Shown here one piece after another: positions 10,003 to 20,741 of a DNA stretch of 64,000 nucleotides. The translations under genes and the position numbers were made by a program. The notes under the pieces were generated by a model. That model was not told where the DNA came from. It searched no databases and worked only from the letters and a program-made list of their open reading frames with translations. This DNA comes from Thermoleophilia bacterium (GTDB lineage: Bacteria > Actinomycetota > Thermoleophilia > Miltoncostaeales > Miltoncostaeaceae), in contig JAGQUM010000005.1 in NCBI GenBank assembly GCA_020438485.1, positions 20,881 to 84,880 on the forward strand. The letters are read 5' to 3'. Positions within the stretch are counted from its first letter, which is position 1, and each line of letters starts with the position of its first letter.

Positions 10003-10614
10003 CTAGCGCGCGTTCGTCCCCGTTCCCAGGGGCGGTGGTCCCGCGGCCGCGGCGGTGGGTGGGCCCGCCACCCCCGGCGTCGGACCGTCGCCGGCGGGCG
10101 GGGGCTCGGGCCACACCCGGTACATGGTCGCGAGCCCCACGGCGAGCGCGGCCCCCACGTACAGCGCCGTGGCCCATGGACGCCCTGTGTCGGAGCCCGC
10201 CAGCACGCCGTGGAGCATCGCCAGGCCGAACCCTGCGTACGCGAATCGGTGCGCCACACGCCAGCGGCGCGTCCCCAGACGGGCGCGCAACCGCGTGGTG
10301 GCGTGGACAACGACCACGGCGTAGAACGCCAGGACGCCCAGCCCCACCTCCAGCGAGGCCGACGCGGCAGAAAGAGGCACCAGCGCCTGCAGCGGGCCGA
10401 TGCCCGCCCGGGAGTCCGCCAGTAGGAGGGCGACGTGGGCGGCCGTGGCGGCCAGCGCCCACAGCGTGATGGTCCGGTGCGCCTCGTTCACCAGGCCCCG
10501 CGGCCATCGCGGGCTGCGCACCCGGAACGACATCGCGAGCCCCAGCAGCATCGACGCCGTGAGCAGCGCGACGGCGGCGAGGCCGGTGCCGCGCGCGAGC
10601 ATCCACGCGGTCAC
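10003..10614 (-). CDS. Ferric-reductase-like heme-binding membrane protein
   Basis: A 203-residue membrane protein with five or six hydrophobic segments. GTG 10614 overlaps the stop of the upstream apbE-like gene by 4 bases. Histidines lie in or beside the spans (VNEAHRTITL, AATAAHVALLL, VVVHATTRL, VAHRFAYAGF, AMLHGVLAG), the arrangement expected for bis-heme coordination in the ferric reductase transmembrane/MsrQ-like superfamily. A Pro/Ala-rich cytoplasmic tail ends the protein. Coupling to an FMN transferase gene points to membrane electron transfer. The longer upstream reading in this register is a shadow of the apbE-like gene. Confidence 0.8.
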   Translation of the reverse strand: MTAWMLARGTGLAAVALLTASMLLGLAMSFRVRSPRWPRGLVNEAHRTITLWALAATAAHVALLLADSRAGIGPLQALVPLSAASASLEVGLGVLAFYAVVVVHATTRLRARLGTRRWRVAHRFAYAGFGLAMLHGVLAGSDTGRPWATALYVGAALAVGLATMYRVWPEPPPAGDGPTPGVAGPPTAAAAGPPPLGTGTNAR

Positions 10615-11522
10615 GCCGCCGCCCCCCGCGGCCAGGCGCCGACCGGCTCGCGGTGCCCGTCGTCGTGCACCAGCAGGGCGGCAAACCCGCGGCGTTCCAG
10701 GAACCGCCGGCCCTCGCGGGCACCGCCCACCAGGGCGGCGGTGGCTGCCACCTCGGCGTGCGCGCACCCCGCCGCGATCACGCTGACGCCCCGCAGGCCG
10801 GACGCGGTGGGCATCCCAGTGCGGGGGTCGATGACGTGGTGCACCCGCGCGCCTCCACGCGTCCACGCCCGCCGGGTCGTGCCCGAGGTCGCCACGGCGC
10901 CCTCGTGGAGGCGGATGTGCAGACCCGCCGCGTCCGGCAGCGCCAGGTCCCAGCCGTCCTGACCGGGCGGGGTGCCCGCCACAGCCAGGTCCCCGCCGGC
11001 GCTGACCAGGCAGGCCCGCACGCCTCGCTGCGTCAGCATCGCGACCGCCTCGTCCACCGCCATGCCCTTCGCGATGCCACCGAGGTCCAGCTCGGCTCCC
11101 GCCGGCAGCCGGATCCGGCGCCCGCCCGCGTCTGTCTCCACGCCCCGCCACGCGCCCCCCGGAGACCCGGCGTCGCGCGGACCGTCGGCCCAGTTACCGC
11201 GCTCGCGCCACGACCGGTCATAGCCGATGGCCCGCATTGCCCGGCCCAGACACGGGTCGTACAGGCCGGCGGTCTCCCGCGCAGCGGCGCACGCTGCGGC
11301 GACGACGCGGACGGCGAGGGCCGAGACGCGCACAAAGCCCCCCGCACCCACCGAGGTGCGCGCCACGTCGGAGGCCGGCAGGAAGCGGCTGAGCGTGGCC
11401 TCCCAGTGGACGAACAGCCCCCTCACGGCCGCCCCCGCGGGGCCCGCGTCGCCGGCCACGACGACCCGGACGTCCGTGCCCATGGAGCGGAACCGCGCCT
11501 CCTCCAGCGCCGCCGCGGTCAT
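10611..11522 (-). CDS. apbE: FAD:protein FMN transferase (ApbE family)
   Basis: A 303-residue protein of the ApbE family, which covalently attaches FMN to Ser/Thr of partner flavoproteins. Landmarks are FRSMGTDVRVVV at the N-terminus, ELDLGGIAKGMAVDEAV near the middle, SAGGDLAVAG, then ATSGTTRRAW and HHVIDPRTGMPT, where the acidic residues bind Mg2+ and FAD. No export signal is obvious: the ATG at 11522 overlaps the stop of the small membrane protein gene by 4 bases and leads straight into the domain. It lies between that gene and the ferric-reductase-like gene, with 4-base overlaps on both sides, so the three are one operon. Confidence 0.9.
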   Translation of the reverse strand: MTAAALEEARFRSMGTDVRVVVAGDAGPAGAAVRGLFVHWEATLSRFLPASDVARTSVGAGGFVRVSALAVRVVAAACAAARETAGLYDPCLGRAMRAIGYDRSWRERGNWADGPRDAGSPGGAWRGVETDAGGRRIRLPAGAELDLGGIAKGMAVDEAVAMLTQRGVRACLVSAGGDLAVAGTPPGQDGWDLALPDAAGLHIRLHEGAVATSGTTRRAWTRGGARVHHVIDPRTGMPTASGLRGVSVIAAGCAHAEVAATAALVGGAREGRRFLERRGFAALLVHDDGHREPVGAWPRGAAA

Positions 11523-11827
11523 GACGCGTGAGACGCGCCGACCGCGGGGCCGCCCGCACCGGCGGAGGCGGCGCCGCCCGCCTGGGCGGGGAGGAAGCCG
11601 GCCTGGTCCCGGTCCACCCCCGCGTCCACGGCCGGGGTCGCCGATGGCACGATCCCGGCCTCGGCCGGCGCGGCGGACGAGGCCGGCGCTCCGGACGTCG
11701 CCGGGCCGGCCGTCATCGCGAGCCCCGTGAACGCGCCGACGGCCAGCGCCGTCCCGCCCGCCGCGCCATATCGCAGCCGCCTCGTCCGCGCCGCGTGCGC
11801 GGCGGCGCCGTTCCCGCCGTTCCCCAT
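11519..11827 (-). CDS. Small single-span membrane protein upstream of apbE
   Basis: A 102-residue protein with no family I recognise. ATG 11827 has GGGAGGAC upstream. An Arg-rich N-terminus (TRRLRYG) leads into one membrane span or uncleaved signal (about residues 20-40), followed by an extracytoplasmic tail of Ala, Gly, Ser, Thr and Pro. The tail begins TSGAPASSA, which loosely resembles the SGA[T/S]x[T/S] flavinylation signature, but Pro stands where Thr or Ser is expected. As the first gene of the operon with apbE and a heme-type reductase, it may be the partner of the redox system; that is inference. Confidence 0.6.
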   Translation of the reverse strand: MGNGGNGAAAHAARTRRLRYGAAGGTALAVGAFTGLAMTAGPATSGAPASSAAPAEAGIVPSATPAVDAGVDRDQAGFLPAQAGGAASAGAGGPAVGASHAS

Positions 11828-11970
11828 GGTGTCCTCCCTCTCCCGTACCCGCGTGTCGAGGATCACGGTAGGCGCGCTTGCTGAGGGCGCGCTGAGACGC
11901 GGCCTGCGGATTGACGCGGCCCCGCCCGGGGTACGGATCCGCTATCTCCGACCCCCACACGGGAGGACTC

Positions 11971-12747
11971 GTGTTCACACGCCGACCCAGCCAGGCGGAC
12001 GCGCACCGTCACGTCGTCGAGCAGCCCGGGCTCTCGCTGGCGAAGGGCCCCGCCATCCTGATCGGCCTGGCGCTGACCGCCGCGGGCCTCCTCGGCCTGC
12101 TCAAGGACTCCACGTTCACCGCGCTCGGTGACTTCCCCGACGGCGTCCCGGGGGGCACTGAGCTCGCCGGTATCGAGTTCAACGGCTGGACCTGCTGGAT
12201 CACCATCGTCGCCGGCGCACTGCTGCTGTTCGGTGCCGCCGCGCACCTCGGCGCCAAGCTGATGTCGCTGATCGTGGGGGTCGCGCTGCTGTGCATCGCG
12301 TTCATCGGCGTCGCACAGGGCGACGTGCTCGGCCTGGCCGCATCGAACTGGCTCACCCAGCTGCTGTGGGGCCTGGTGGGCGGCGTGCTGCTACTCAACA
12401 CGTTCGCGCCGCGCCGCAAGAAGAGGCGCGAGGTGATGTTCCCCGGCCAGCCGGGCGCCGCGGGTTCCGCCGCCGTGACGCGCGACGCCGAGCCCGTCCG
12501 GGTCGCCGGCACGGCAGACGACCGCACCGCCACCACCGGCCGCGCCCCCGACACCACCACCGACCGCGACCCCGACACCACCCACGACCCCGACACCACC
12601 ACCGACCGCGACCCCGACACCACCCACGACGACCGCACCGGCGACGGACGGGGCCGCACGGTCGCGGACGCGGTCATGGAGGAGAGGCCCGTCGACGACC
12701 CCCCGCCGTCCGACCCCCCGTCCGGCGGCCCGCGCCGCATCTCCTAG
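11971..12747 (+). CDS. DUF4383-like four-span membrane protein with Asp/Thr repeat tail
   Basis: A 258-residue protein. GTG 11971 with GGGAGG upstream is preferred over an ATG 60 bases earlier. Residues about 25-150 hold four membrane spans with a FNGWTCWITIVAGALLL segment, as in DUF4383 proteins of actinobacteria; their function is not known. Residues about 190-225 are a hydrophilic tail with PDTTTDRDPDTTHD repeated twice, encoded by a 42-bp tandem repeat, then a Pro/Asp-rich end. The gene ends in a 4-base convergent overlap with the Fur-family gene. Confidence 0.7.
   Translation: MFTRRPSQADAHRHVVEQPGLSLAKGPAILIGLALTAAGLLGLLKDSTFTALGDFPDGVPGGTELAGIEFNGWTCWITIVAGALLLFGAAAHLGAKLMSLIVGVALLCIAFIGVAQGDVLGLAASNWLTQLLWGLVGGVLLLNTFAPRRKKRREVMFPGQPGAAGSAAVTRDAEPVRVAGTADDRTATTGRAPDTTTDRDPDTTHDPDTTTDRDPDTTHDDRTGDGRGRTVADAVMEERPVDDPPPSDPPSGGPRRIS
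12546..12629 (+). repeat. Two exact 42-bp tandem repeats
   Basis: Units are 12546-12587 and 12588-12629 and are identical. Each is itself built from two related parts. The repeat is in frame and encodes the Asp/Thr-rich tail of the DUF4383-like protein, so copy number can change without disrupting the gene. Confidence 0.9.
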
Positions 12748-13181
12748 GAGGGGCGCCGCCCCCGCAGCACGATCTCGTGGCCCGTCAGCTCGATGCCCAG
12801 CCGCCGGGCCGCGGCGATCACCGCCTCCTCCAGGTCGGCGTCCTCGAACGCCTCCACGCGGCCCGTGTCCTCGTCGACGAGGTGGTGATGGTGATGGGCC
12901 GCGTCGTCGATCTCGTACTGGGCCAGGCCCTGGTCGTCCAGCGAGCGGCGCAGCAGGCCCAGCGACGTGAGCTCGTCGAGCACCCGGTAGACCGATGCCT
13001 GCGACCCCACGGCACCGCGGTCGCGCAGACGGTCCACCACGTCCCTGGCCCCCACCAGGCACTGCCCGTCCTCGGCCATCACGGCCACCACCCGGCTGCG
13101 CGCGGCCCCGGCGCGCAGGCCCGCCTCGGCCATGCTCCGCTCGGCGCGCGCCAGCCACCGGTCACGCAACGCGGGGTTCAC
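12744..13181 (-). CDS. Fur-family transcriptional regulator
   Basis: A 145-residue regulator. GTG 13181 is preceded by GAGG. The winged-helix half includes LRAGAARSRVVAVMAEDG and VYRVLDELTSLGLL. The dimerisation half has the His run AAHHHHHLVDE, the regulatory metal site of the family. The CxxC pairs that bind structural zinc in many Fur/Zur proteins are absent: the site after the His run reads DEDTGRVEAF. It therefore belongs to the Cys-poor branch. The metal specificity cannot be assigned. It lies downstream of the Ig-like protein genes on the same strand. Confidence 0.87.
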   Translation of the reverse strand: MNPALRDRWLARAERSMAEAGLRAGAARSRVVAVMAEDGQCLVGARDVVDRLRDRGAVGSQASVYRVLDELTSLGLLRRSLDDQGLAQYEIDDAAHHHHHLVDEDTGRVEAFEDADLEEAVIAAARRLGIELTGHEIVLRGRRPS

Positions 13182-13197
13182 GCCGGCCTCGCGGGAA

Positions 13198-14529
13198 TCA
13201 CCGGACCCGGCGGAACCAGGTGACGCCGATCGGTCGGGCTTTGTAGCGGCGCGCCGCGCCCATGTACGGCCAGACGCGCCAGGCGTACCGCGTTCCCTTG
13301 GCCAGCTTGCGCGGTGGCACCCGGAACCGATTGGCCCGCGGGAACGCGCTGATGACCTTGATGAAGCGGCCGTTCTTCGCCAGCCGGTAGACCTGGACGT
13401 TGTACAGCGTGGCGCCGCGGACGCGCCCCCACCTCAGGGTGGGACGGGCCGCGACGCGCGCGCCCGCCTTGGGCCGCAGCAGCCTGGCCCGGTATGTGGG
13501 GGGTGCCGACGTGGGCCTGAGCAGCCGCGGCAGCGTGGGGGCCGGCGCGGCCGCGACCGGGGGCCTCCCGGACGACGTACCCGACGGCGACGTGCCCGAC
13601 GGCGACGTGTCCGACGGCGTCGCTCCCGCCGGGGTCACGGGGGGACGGGGGGTCGCCACCACGGTGTACCCGCGGAACGACGACGGGGCCTCGTGGCCCT
13701 CCGCGTCCACCGTGACGACCCGGATCGCCACGGCACCCAGGGGCAGGGACGGGATCGTGAACGGGGACGTCACGCCCGCGTACTCGCGCTGCACGCCGGC
13801 CCGCACCTCCACCCGGGCCGTGGCGGTGCCCACCCCGTCGTCGTCGGGCATGGTCCACTGCACGACGGCGGTCTGGCCGATGGCGGCGCGGTCGGCGGGC
13901 GCCGTCATTGTCGGCGGCTTCGGCAGATCCGTAACCGTGTACGTCACCGCGACAGGGGTGGCGGCGTTGCCGGCCGCGTCCGCTGCGTTCACGGTGAACG
14001 TCTTCGTGCCCCACGTGCGGGGATCCGCCGGGGATCCCGTGTCGAACGCCGCCCCCGACGGCACCGGCCCCGCGGCCGACTCCGGCGACAGCCCGCCGGC
14101 CGTCCCGTACGCGGCGCTGACCGCGGCGCCGGCGTCGTAGGTCCTGCCGGCCTCGGGGCGCGTGACGGTGATCGTGGGGGCCACGGTGTCGACACCCGCC
14201 ACCTTCTCGCCGTTGGGCAGCAGCGCGTAGCCCGTCACGCTCGCGTTCGGCCCGGTGAACGTGGCGGTGCCGCCGAACGGCCCCGCCTCCCCGGGGGCGA
14301 CCACGTCGCGCGGCGCGGGGCACGCCACCACCAGCCCCGCCGGCGAACACGTGTACTCGATACGGATTGGGACGCGGTACCAGCCGTTGTCGCCGTTCTG
14401 CGTGGCGACGTACTCGGGGGTCACGACCGCGTCGACGCGGGCGCTCTGTGCGTGGGCGGCCGACGCCCCGCACAGCGGGGCGATCACGCCGAGCGCGCCG
14501 GCGGCCCGCCGCGGGGTAAGGGTGCGCAT
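13198..14529 (-). CDS. Secreted Ig-like/fibronectin-like repeat protein, copy A
   Basis: A 443-residue exported protein with a Sec signal ending ASAAHAQ. After it comes a WYRVPIRIEYTCSPAG strand with a Cys pair, then two Ig-like or bacterial 'Big'-type domains (TITVTRPEAGRTYDAG and TFTVNAADAAGNAAT are typical strands), a Thr/Ser/Pro linker (SGTSPSGTSS), and a C-terminal Arg-rich domain of about 95 residues (LRWGRVRGATLYNVQVYR, then ISAFPRANRFRVP, then YAWRVWPYMG). Copy B at 15264-16802 has the same plan. There is no catalytic motif; a cell-surface or matrix role is inferred. The ATG lies 8 bases after a TAGCCT -10 element. Confidence 0.8.
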   Translation of the reverse strand: MRTLTPRRAAGALGVIAPLCGASAAHAQSARVDAVVTPEYVATQNGDNGWYRVPIRIEYTCSPAGLVVACPAPRDVVAPGEAGPFGGTATFTGPNASVTGYALLPNGEKVAGVDTVAPTITVTRPEAGRTYDAGAAVSAAYGTAGGLSPESAAGPVPSGAAFDTGSPADPRTWGTKTFTVNAADAAGNAATPVAVTYTVTDLPKPPTMTAPADRAAIGQTAVVQWTMPDDDGVGTATARVEVRAGVQREYAGVTSPFTIPSLPLGAVAIRVVTVDAEGHEAPSSFRGYTVVATPRPPVTPAGATPSDTSPSGTSPSGTSSGRPPVAAAPAPTLPRLLRPTSAPPTYRARLLRPKAGARVAARPTLRWGRVRGATLYNVQVYRLAKNGRFIKVISAFPRANRFRVPPRKLAKGTRYAWRVWPYMGAARRYKARPIGVTWFRRVR

Positions 14530-14537
14530 GACGCGAA

Positions 14538-14543
14538 AGGCTA
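14538..14543 (-). promoter_or_regulatory. -10 element for Ig-like protein copy A
   Basis: Reads TAGCCT on the minus strand, 8 bases upstream of the ATG at 14529, leaving no space for a Shine-Dalgarno site. Confidence 0.45.
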
Positions 14544-14595
14544 ATGCATCCGCCCCACCCCGGGGAACCCCGCGGGCGCGTTCTCACGAACGGCC

Positions 14596-15161
14596 TCAGC
14601 GCGGGCGGACCCGGTTCACCGCGGGGCGGGCCGTGTCGCGCCCGCGGCGCCGACGTGCGGCCCGATGCGCCACGCGCTCCGCGTTCCCCGGGCGAGCTGC
14701 CATAGGGGCACGCGCCGGCCGCTCGTCCGCGGAAACGCGCTGAGGACCTCCACGAAGCGCCGCCGCGCGCCAGCCGGTGGATCTGGGCGTTGGCGCGCGG
14801 CACGGGGGCGGCGACGCGCGATGTGACGGTCCCGGGGCCGGCGCGTTGCGCGGTCGCCGTGGACGAGCGCGCACCCCACCGCGAGGCGGCCTCGGGGAAT
14901 CCCGGGTCGACAGCGCCGGCCCGCGGGTGGACGTCGTGGACTGCCCGGCCCGTCCGGGCGCGCCGAAGCGGCGGCATGGTGAGCGGCCACGGCCACGGCG
15001 CCGCGAGCAGCCGGGCCGGGGGAACACGTGGCGCTCGCCGTGATCGGGGATGCGTGACCCGCGGTTCGCGCCATCCTGGCACTCCCGGCAGTCGGGCGGG
15101 ACGCCCACGATGATCCCCTCTCGGCGTGCGCGGCGGACGCGGCGCCCAAGGGAGCGAGCAC
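14596..15161 (-). pseudogene. Decayed third copy of the Ig-like secreted protein family
   Basis: Fills the 730-base interval between copies A and B. Near 15140 it reads LGAASAAHAERG, matching the signal end of copy A (CGASAAHAQSA). Next comes QDGANRGSRIP in one frame and TCSPGPAARG in another, matching QNGDNGWYRVP and TCSPAGLVVA of copy A across a frameshift. Near 14620-14770 it reads RFVEVLSAFPRTSGRRVP and LARGTRSAWRI, matching RFIKVISAFPRANRFRVP and LAKGTRYAWRV. Nearly all the Ig-like middle is missing. It therefore has both ends of the gene, at least one frameshift and a large internal deletion. No product is expected. Confidence 0.72.
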
Positions 15162-15263
15162 GCCCGGTGCGCCGGCCGCGCCCCGTGGGTGAGGGTGTGC
15201 ACCGGTCGCCGCTCGTCCATCACCCGCACCCGGGAAACGGCCGGGGCCGTTCCCACGGGATCG

Positions 15264-16802
15264 TCACCGCACGCGGAACCAGCTGACGCCCACCGGACGC
15301 GCGCGGAAGCCCTTGCCCCGGCCCATGAAGGGCCACACCCGCCATACGTACCGCTGCCCCTTGCGGACGACCTTCGCGGGGACCCTCATGCGGTTGGCCC
15401 GCGGGAAGCGGCTGGCGACGTGACGGAAGCCGGTCGTGGTGACGCGGTAGAGCTGGACGTTGTACATCCTGGCGCCCCGCACGCGTGCCCACCGCAGCAC
15501 CGCCCGGCGCGGCACGCGTGCGCCGGGGCGCGGCCGCAGCAATTTGGCGCGGACCGTGGGGAGCCGGGGACCCGGCAGGGTCCTGAGCCCGGGAAGGCGC
15601 GTGGCCGCGACCGCCGCCGTGGGCGCGGGGACCGTGAACGCCAGGTCGGCGCTCCATGGGCCGGTGCCGCCCGAGACGGTGGCCTGGCGCACCCGGAACA
15701 CGTAGGCCCCGGGACCAAGCGGCGCGGACGGGGCCCCGCCGGCGTCGGCGGTCGAGACGGGCCCGGCCACGGGCTGCCCCGAGGAGGTGATGACCCATTG
15801 AGACACGGCGCCGTCAGCGCGCTGCCACGCGAACGCGGGGCGCCCGTCGGTGGGGGGCGCGGTCATCTGGGCGCTGGGCGCGTCGGGCGGCGGGGCGCCC
15901 GCGGCCGCCGTCACGTTGACCCACGCGGACGCCGCGTTGCGGCCCCGCGCGTCGATGGTGACCACGCGCCAGCGCACCGCCCCCGCGGGCAGGGGGTCGG
16001 GCACGATGAAGGGCGACGTCGCGCCGTCGTACTCCACCGACGACCCACCGGGGCCGAGGATCTCGACGCGCGCCCGCGCCGGGCCCGTGCCGTCGTCCGG
16101 CGACATCGCCCACGTGAGGGGCGTGGTCAGCGCGACGGTCTGCGCGTTGGCGGGCGCCTGCGTCGCGGCGGGCCCCGGCAGTTCGTCCACGACGTAGGGC
16201 ACGGAGGCGGTCGCCGTGTTGCCCGCGGCGTCCCGGGCCGTGACGTCGAACGTGCGGGTGCCCCACGTGGCGGCGTCGTCCGCGGTGCCCACCGGCAGGG
16301 CGGCCCCCGACGCGACCGTGCCGGTGACGGTCTGAGGGGCCGGGCCGCCGCCCGCAGCGAGCGCGTACGCGGCGGTCACGGGCACGCCGGCGTCGTATGT
16401 GCGCCCAGCGGCCGGCCGCGTCACGACGATCTTGGGGGCGACCCCGTCGACCCCCTGCAGCGGCAGGGCGGGTGCCGCCATCAGCCTCACGGAGCGGGGG
16501 GTCGCCGCGGGCGCCCCGACCTGCTGGAACGTGGCCGTGCGCACGAACGGCCCGGTGGCCTGCAGCGTGCCGGCCCCCAGCGTCTCGGGCGGGGGGCACG
16601 ACACGACGACCCATCCCGGCGGGGGCGGACAGGCGTACGTGACGGACACCGGCACCCGGTACCACCCGCCGGCGCCGTTGCCGCCCTCCGCGTACGCGGG
16701 CGCCAGGGCGTACTGGAGGGTCTGGGACCCGGCGGGTGCCGTGGCGAGCGCGGTGCCCGCGATCGCGATGGCCGCGGCGCGTCTGGGGAGCGTGGGGTTC
16801 AT
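15264..16802 (-). CDS. Secreted Ig-like/fibronectin-like repeat protein, copy B
   Basis: A 512-residue exported paralog of copy A. The signal ends near TAPAGSQ. The WYRVPVSVTYACPPPPG strand, the Ig-like strands (KIVVTRPAAGRTYDAG, TFDVTARDAAGNTAT), the WAMSPDDGTGPARARVEI segment and the C-terminal domain (LRWARVRGARMYNVQLYR, SRFPRANRMRVP, YVWRVWPFMGRGKGF) align with copy A. It has one additional domain near residues 300-395 (FAWQRADGAVSQWVI, GAYVFRVRQATVSG). Three starts lie in a row (GTG, ATG, ATG); the third is chosen because it lies 7 bases after a TAGCGT -10 element, matching the spacing seen at other genes here. Confidence 0.8.
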   Translation of the reverse strand: MNPTLPRRAAAIAIAGTALATAPAGSQTLQYALAPAYAEGGNGAGGWYRVPVSVTYACPPPPGWVVVSCPPPETLGAGTLQATGPFVRTATFQQVGAPAATPRSVRLMAAPALPLQGVDGVAPKIVVTRPAAGRTYDAGVPVTAAYALAAGGGPAPQTVTGTVASGAALPVGTADDAATWGTRTFDVTARDAAGNTATASVPYVVDELPGPAATQAPANAQTVALTTPLTWAMSPDDGTGPARARVEILGPGGSSVEYDGATSPFIVPDPLPAGAVRWRVVTIDARGRNAASAWVNVTAAAGAPPPDAPSAQMTAPPTDGRPAFAWQRADGAVSQWVITSSGQPVAGPVSTADAGGAPSAPLGPGAYVFRVRQATVSGGTGPWSADLAFTVPAPTAAVAATRLPGLRTLPGPRLPTVRAKLLRPRPGARVPRRAVLRWARVRGARMYNVQLYRVTTTGFRHVASRFPRANRMRVPAKVVRKGQRYVWRVWPFMGRGKGFRARPVGVSWFRVR

Positions 16803-16809
16803 CATCACG

Positions 16810-16815
16810 ACGCTA
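16810..16815 (-). promoter_or_regulatory. -10 element for Ig-like protein copy B
   Basis: Reads TAGCGT on the minus strand, 7 bases before the third possible start codon at 16802. The spacing decides the start choice. Confidence 0.45.
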
Positions 16816-16935
16816 ACCCGAGGCGAACGCGATGTGCATCACGAACCGCGGATTCTTTACGGTAGGGCCATCGGGCCATCACCAACGGTGGCGCGGGTGT
16901 GACACCGGCCATTCCGGGAGACGTCCGCCGTGTCC

Positions 16936-16941
16936 TAGAGT
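16936..16941 (+). promoter_or_regulatory. -10 element for phosphofructokinase gene
   Basis: TAGAGT, 6 bases before ATG 16948. This is the clearest leaderless arrangement in the window. Confidence 0.55.
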
Positions 16942-16947
16942 GGCCCC

Positions 16948-17982
16948 ATGAACATCGGAATCCTCACCGGGGGCGGCGACTGCCCCGGCCTCAACGCGGT
17001 GATCCGCGGCGCCGTCCACGCGGGCGCCGTCCGTCACGGCCAGACCTACACCGGACTGCGACGCGGCTGGAAGGGGCTGCTCGAGCGCGAAACCATGCCC
17101 CTGTCGCGGGAGTCCACGTACCACATCCTCGATCTGGGCGGCACCATCCTGGGCAGCTCGCGCACGAACCCGTACTCGCGCGACGGCGGCCCGGAGGCGG
17201 CGGTGGCGTCCATCAAGGCGCTCGGTCTCGACGGGCTCGTGGCCATCGGGGGCGAGGACACGCTGGGCGTCGCCCAGAAGCTGCACGCCGACTTCGACGC
17301 GCCCGTCATCGGGGTCCCCAAGACCATCGACAACGACCTGTCGGGCACCGACTACAGCTTCGGATTCTGGACGGCCGTCCAGATCGGTGTCGCCGCGATC
17401 GACCGCCTGAAGACCACCGCGCAGTCGCACGACCGCGTGATCGTGTGCGAGGTGATGGGTCGCCACGCCGGCTGGATCGCGCTCGAGTGCGCCCGGGCCT
17501 CGGGGGCCGACGCGATGGTGCTGCCCGAGATCCCCATGGGCGTGGACGAGGTGTGCAGCATCCTGCGCCGCCGCCGCGATGCGGGCCAGGACCACGCGGT
17601 GGTCGTGGTCAGCGAGGGCGCCCAGTTCGAGGCCCACGAGGGCGAGCAGGAGATCGACGAGTTCGGGCACGTCAAGCTGTCCGACCGCGGGGTCGGCGAG
17701 TACCTGGCCAAGGCCATCGAGGACACGATGGGCTGGGAGGCGCGCGCCGTCGTCCTGGGGCACACCCAGCGGGGCGGGACCCCACTGGCGTATGACAGGT
17801 CGCTCGGCACGCGCCTCGGCGTGCAGGCCGCCGAGATGATCGCGGCGGGACGCTTCGGGCGCATGGCGTCCCTGCGGGGCGAGGAGGTCACCGACGTGTC
17901 CCTGTCGGAGGCGGTGGGCCGCCTGCGCACGGTGCCCGTCGCCGAGGTCGAGAACGCCCAGGTGTTCTTCGGCGAGTCCTGA
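16948..17982 (+). CDS. pfp: Pyrophosphate-type 6-phosphofructokinase (group III)
   Basis: A 344-residue glycolytic enzyme that phosphorylates fructose 6-phosphate. LTGGGDCPGLNAVIRG lies at the N-terminus, TIDNDLSGTDYSFGF binds the sugar phosphate, MGRHAGWIAL and GHTQRGGTP are typical. The phosphoryl-donor site reads GGEDT and GVPKTIDNDL: Asp and Lys stand where ATP-dependent enzymes have Gly and Gly (E. coli positions 104 and 124). That pair marks PPi-dependent enzymes of the Amycolatopsis type, so reversible PPi-dependent phosphorylation is predicted. Other members of the group use ATP, and only assay would prove the donor. Single gene, probably leaderless. Confidence 0.9.
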   Translation: MNIGILTGGGDCPGLNAVIRGAVHAGAVRHGQTYTGLRRGWKGLLERETMPLSRESTYHILDLGGTILGSSRTNPYSRDGGPEAAVASIKALGLDGLVAIGGEDTLGVAQKLHADFDAPVIGVPKTIDNDLSGTDYSFGFWTAVQIGVAAIDRLKTTAQSHDRVIVCEVMGRHAGWIALECARASGADAMVLPEIPMGVDEVCSILRRRRDAGQDHAVVVVSEGAQFEAHEGEQEIDEFGHVKLSDRGVGEYLAKAIEDTMGWEARAVVLGHTQRGGTPLAYDRSLGTRLGVQAAEMIAAGRFGRMASLRGEEVTDVSLSEAVGRLRTVPVAEVENAQVFFGES

Positions 17983-18057
17983 CCCCCCCGCGCGGTTCGT
18001 GACGCTTTGGCGCGTGTTCCGTGCCGAAGCGTCGCGGGCGCGGTGCGCCGCTGCTGC

Positions 18058-18063
18058 TAACCT
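18058..18063 (+). promoter_or_regulatory. -10 element for topB
   Basis: TAACCT, 8 bases before GTG 18072, with no Shine-Dalgarno sequence between. Confidence 0.45.
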
Positions 18064-18071
18064 CGCCAGCC

Positions 18072-20737
<2,666 letters not shown>

Positions 20738-20741
<4 letters not shown>

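Noticed and set aside
13178..15256. 692-residue minus-strand open frame across the Ig-like region
   Set aside because: Arg/Gly-rich shadow; the signal peptide and Ig-like strands of copy A are in another frame, and the upstream part covers the decayed copy.
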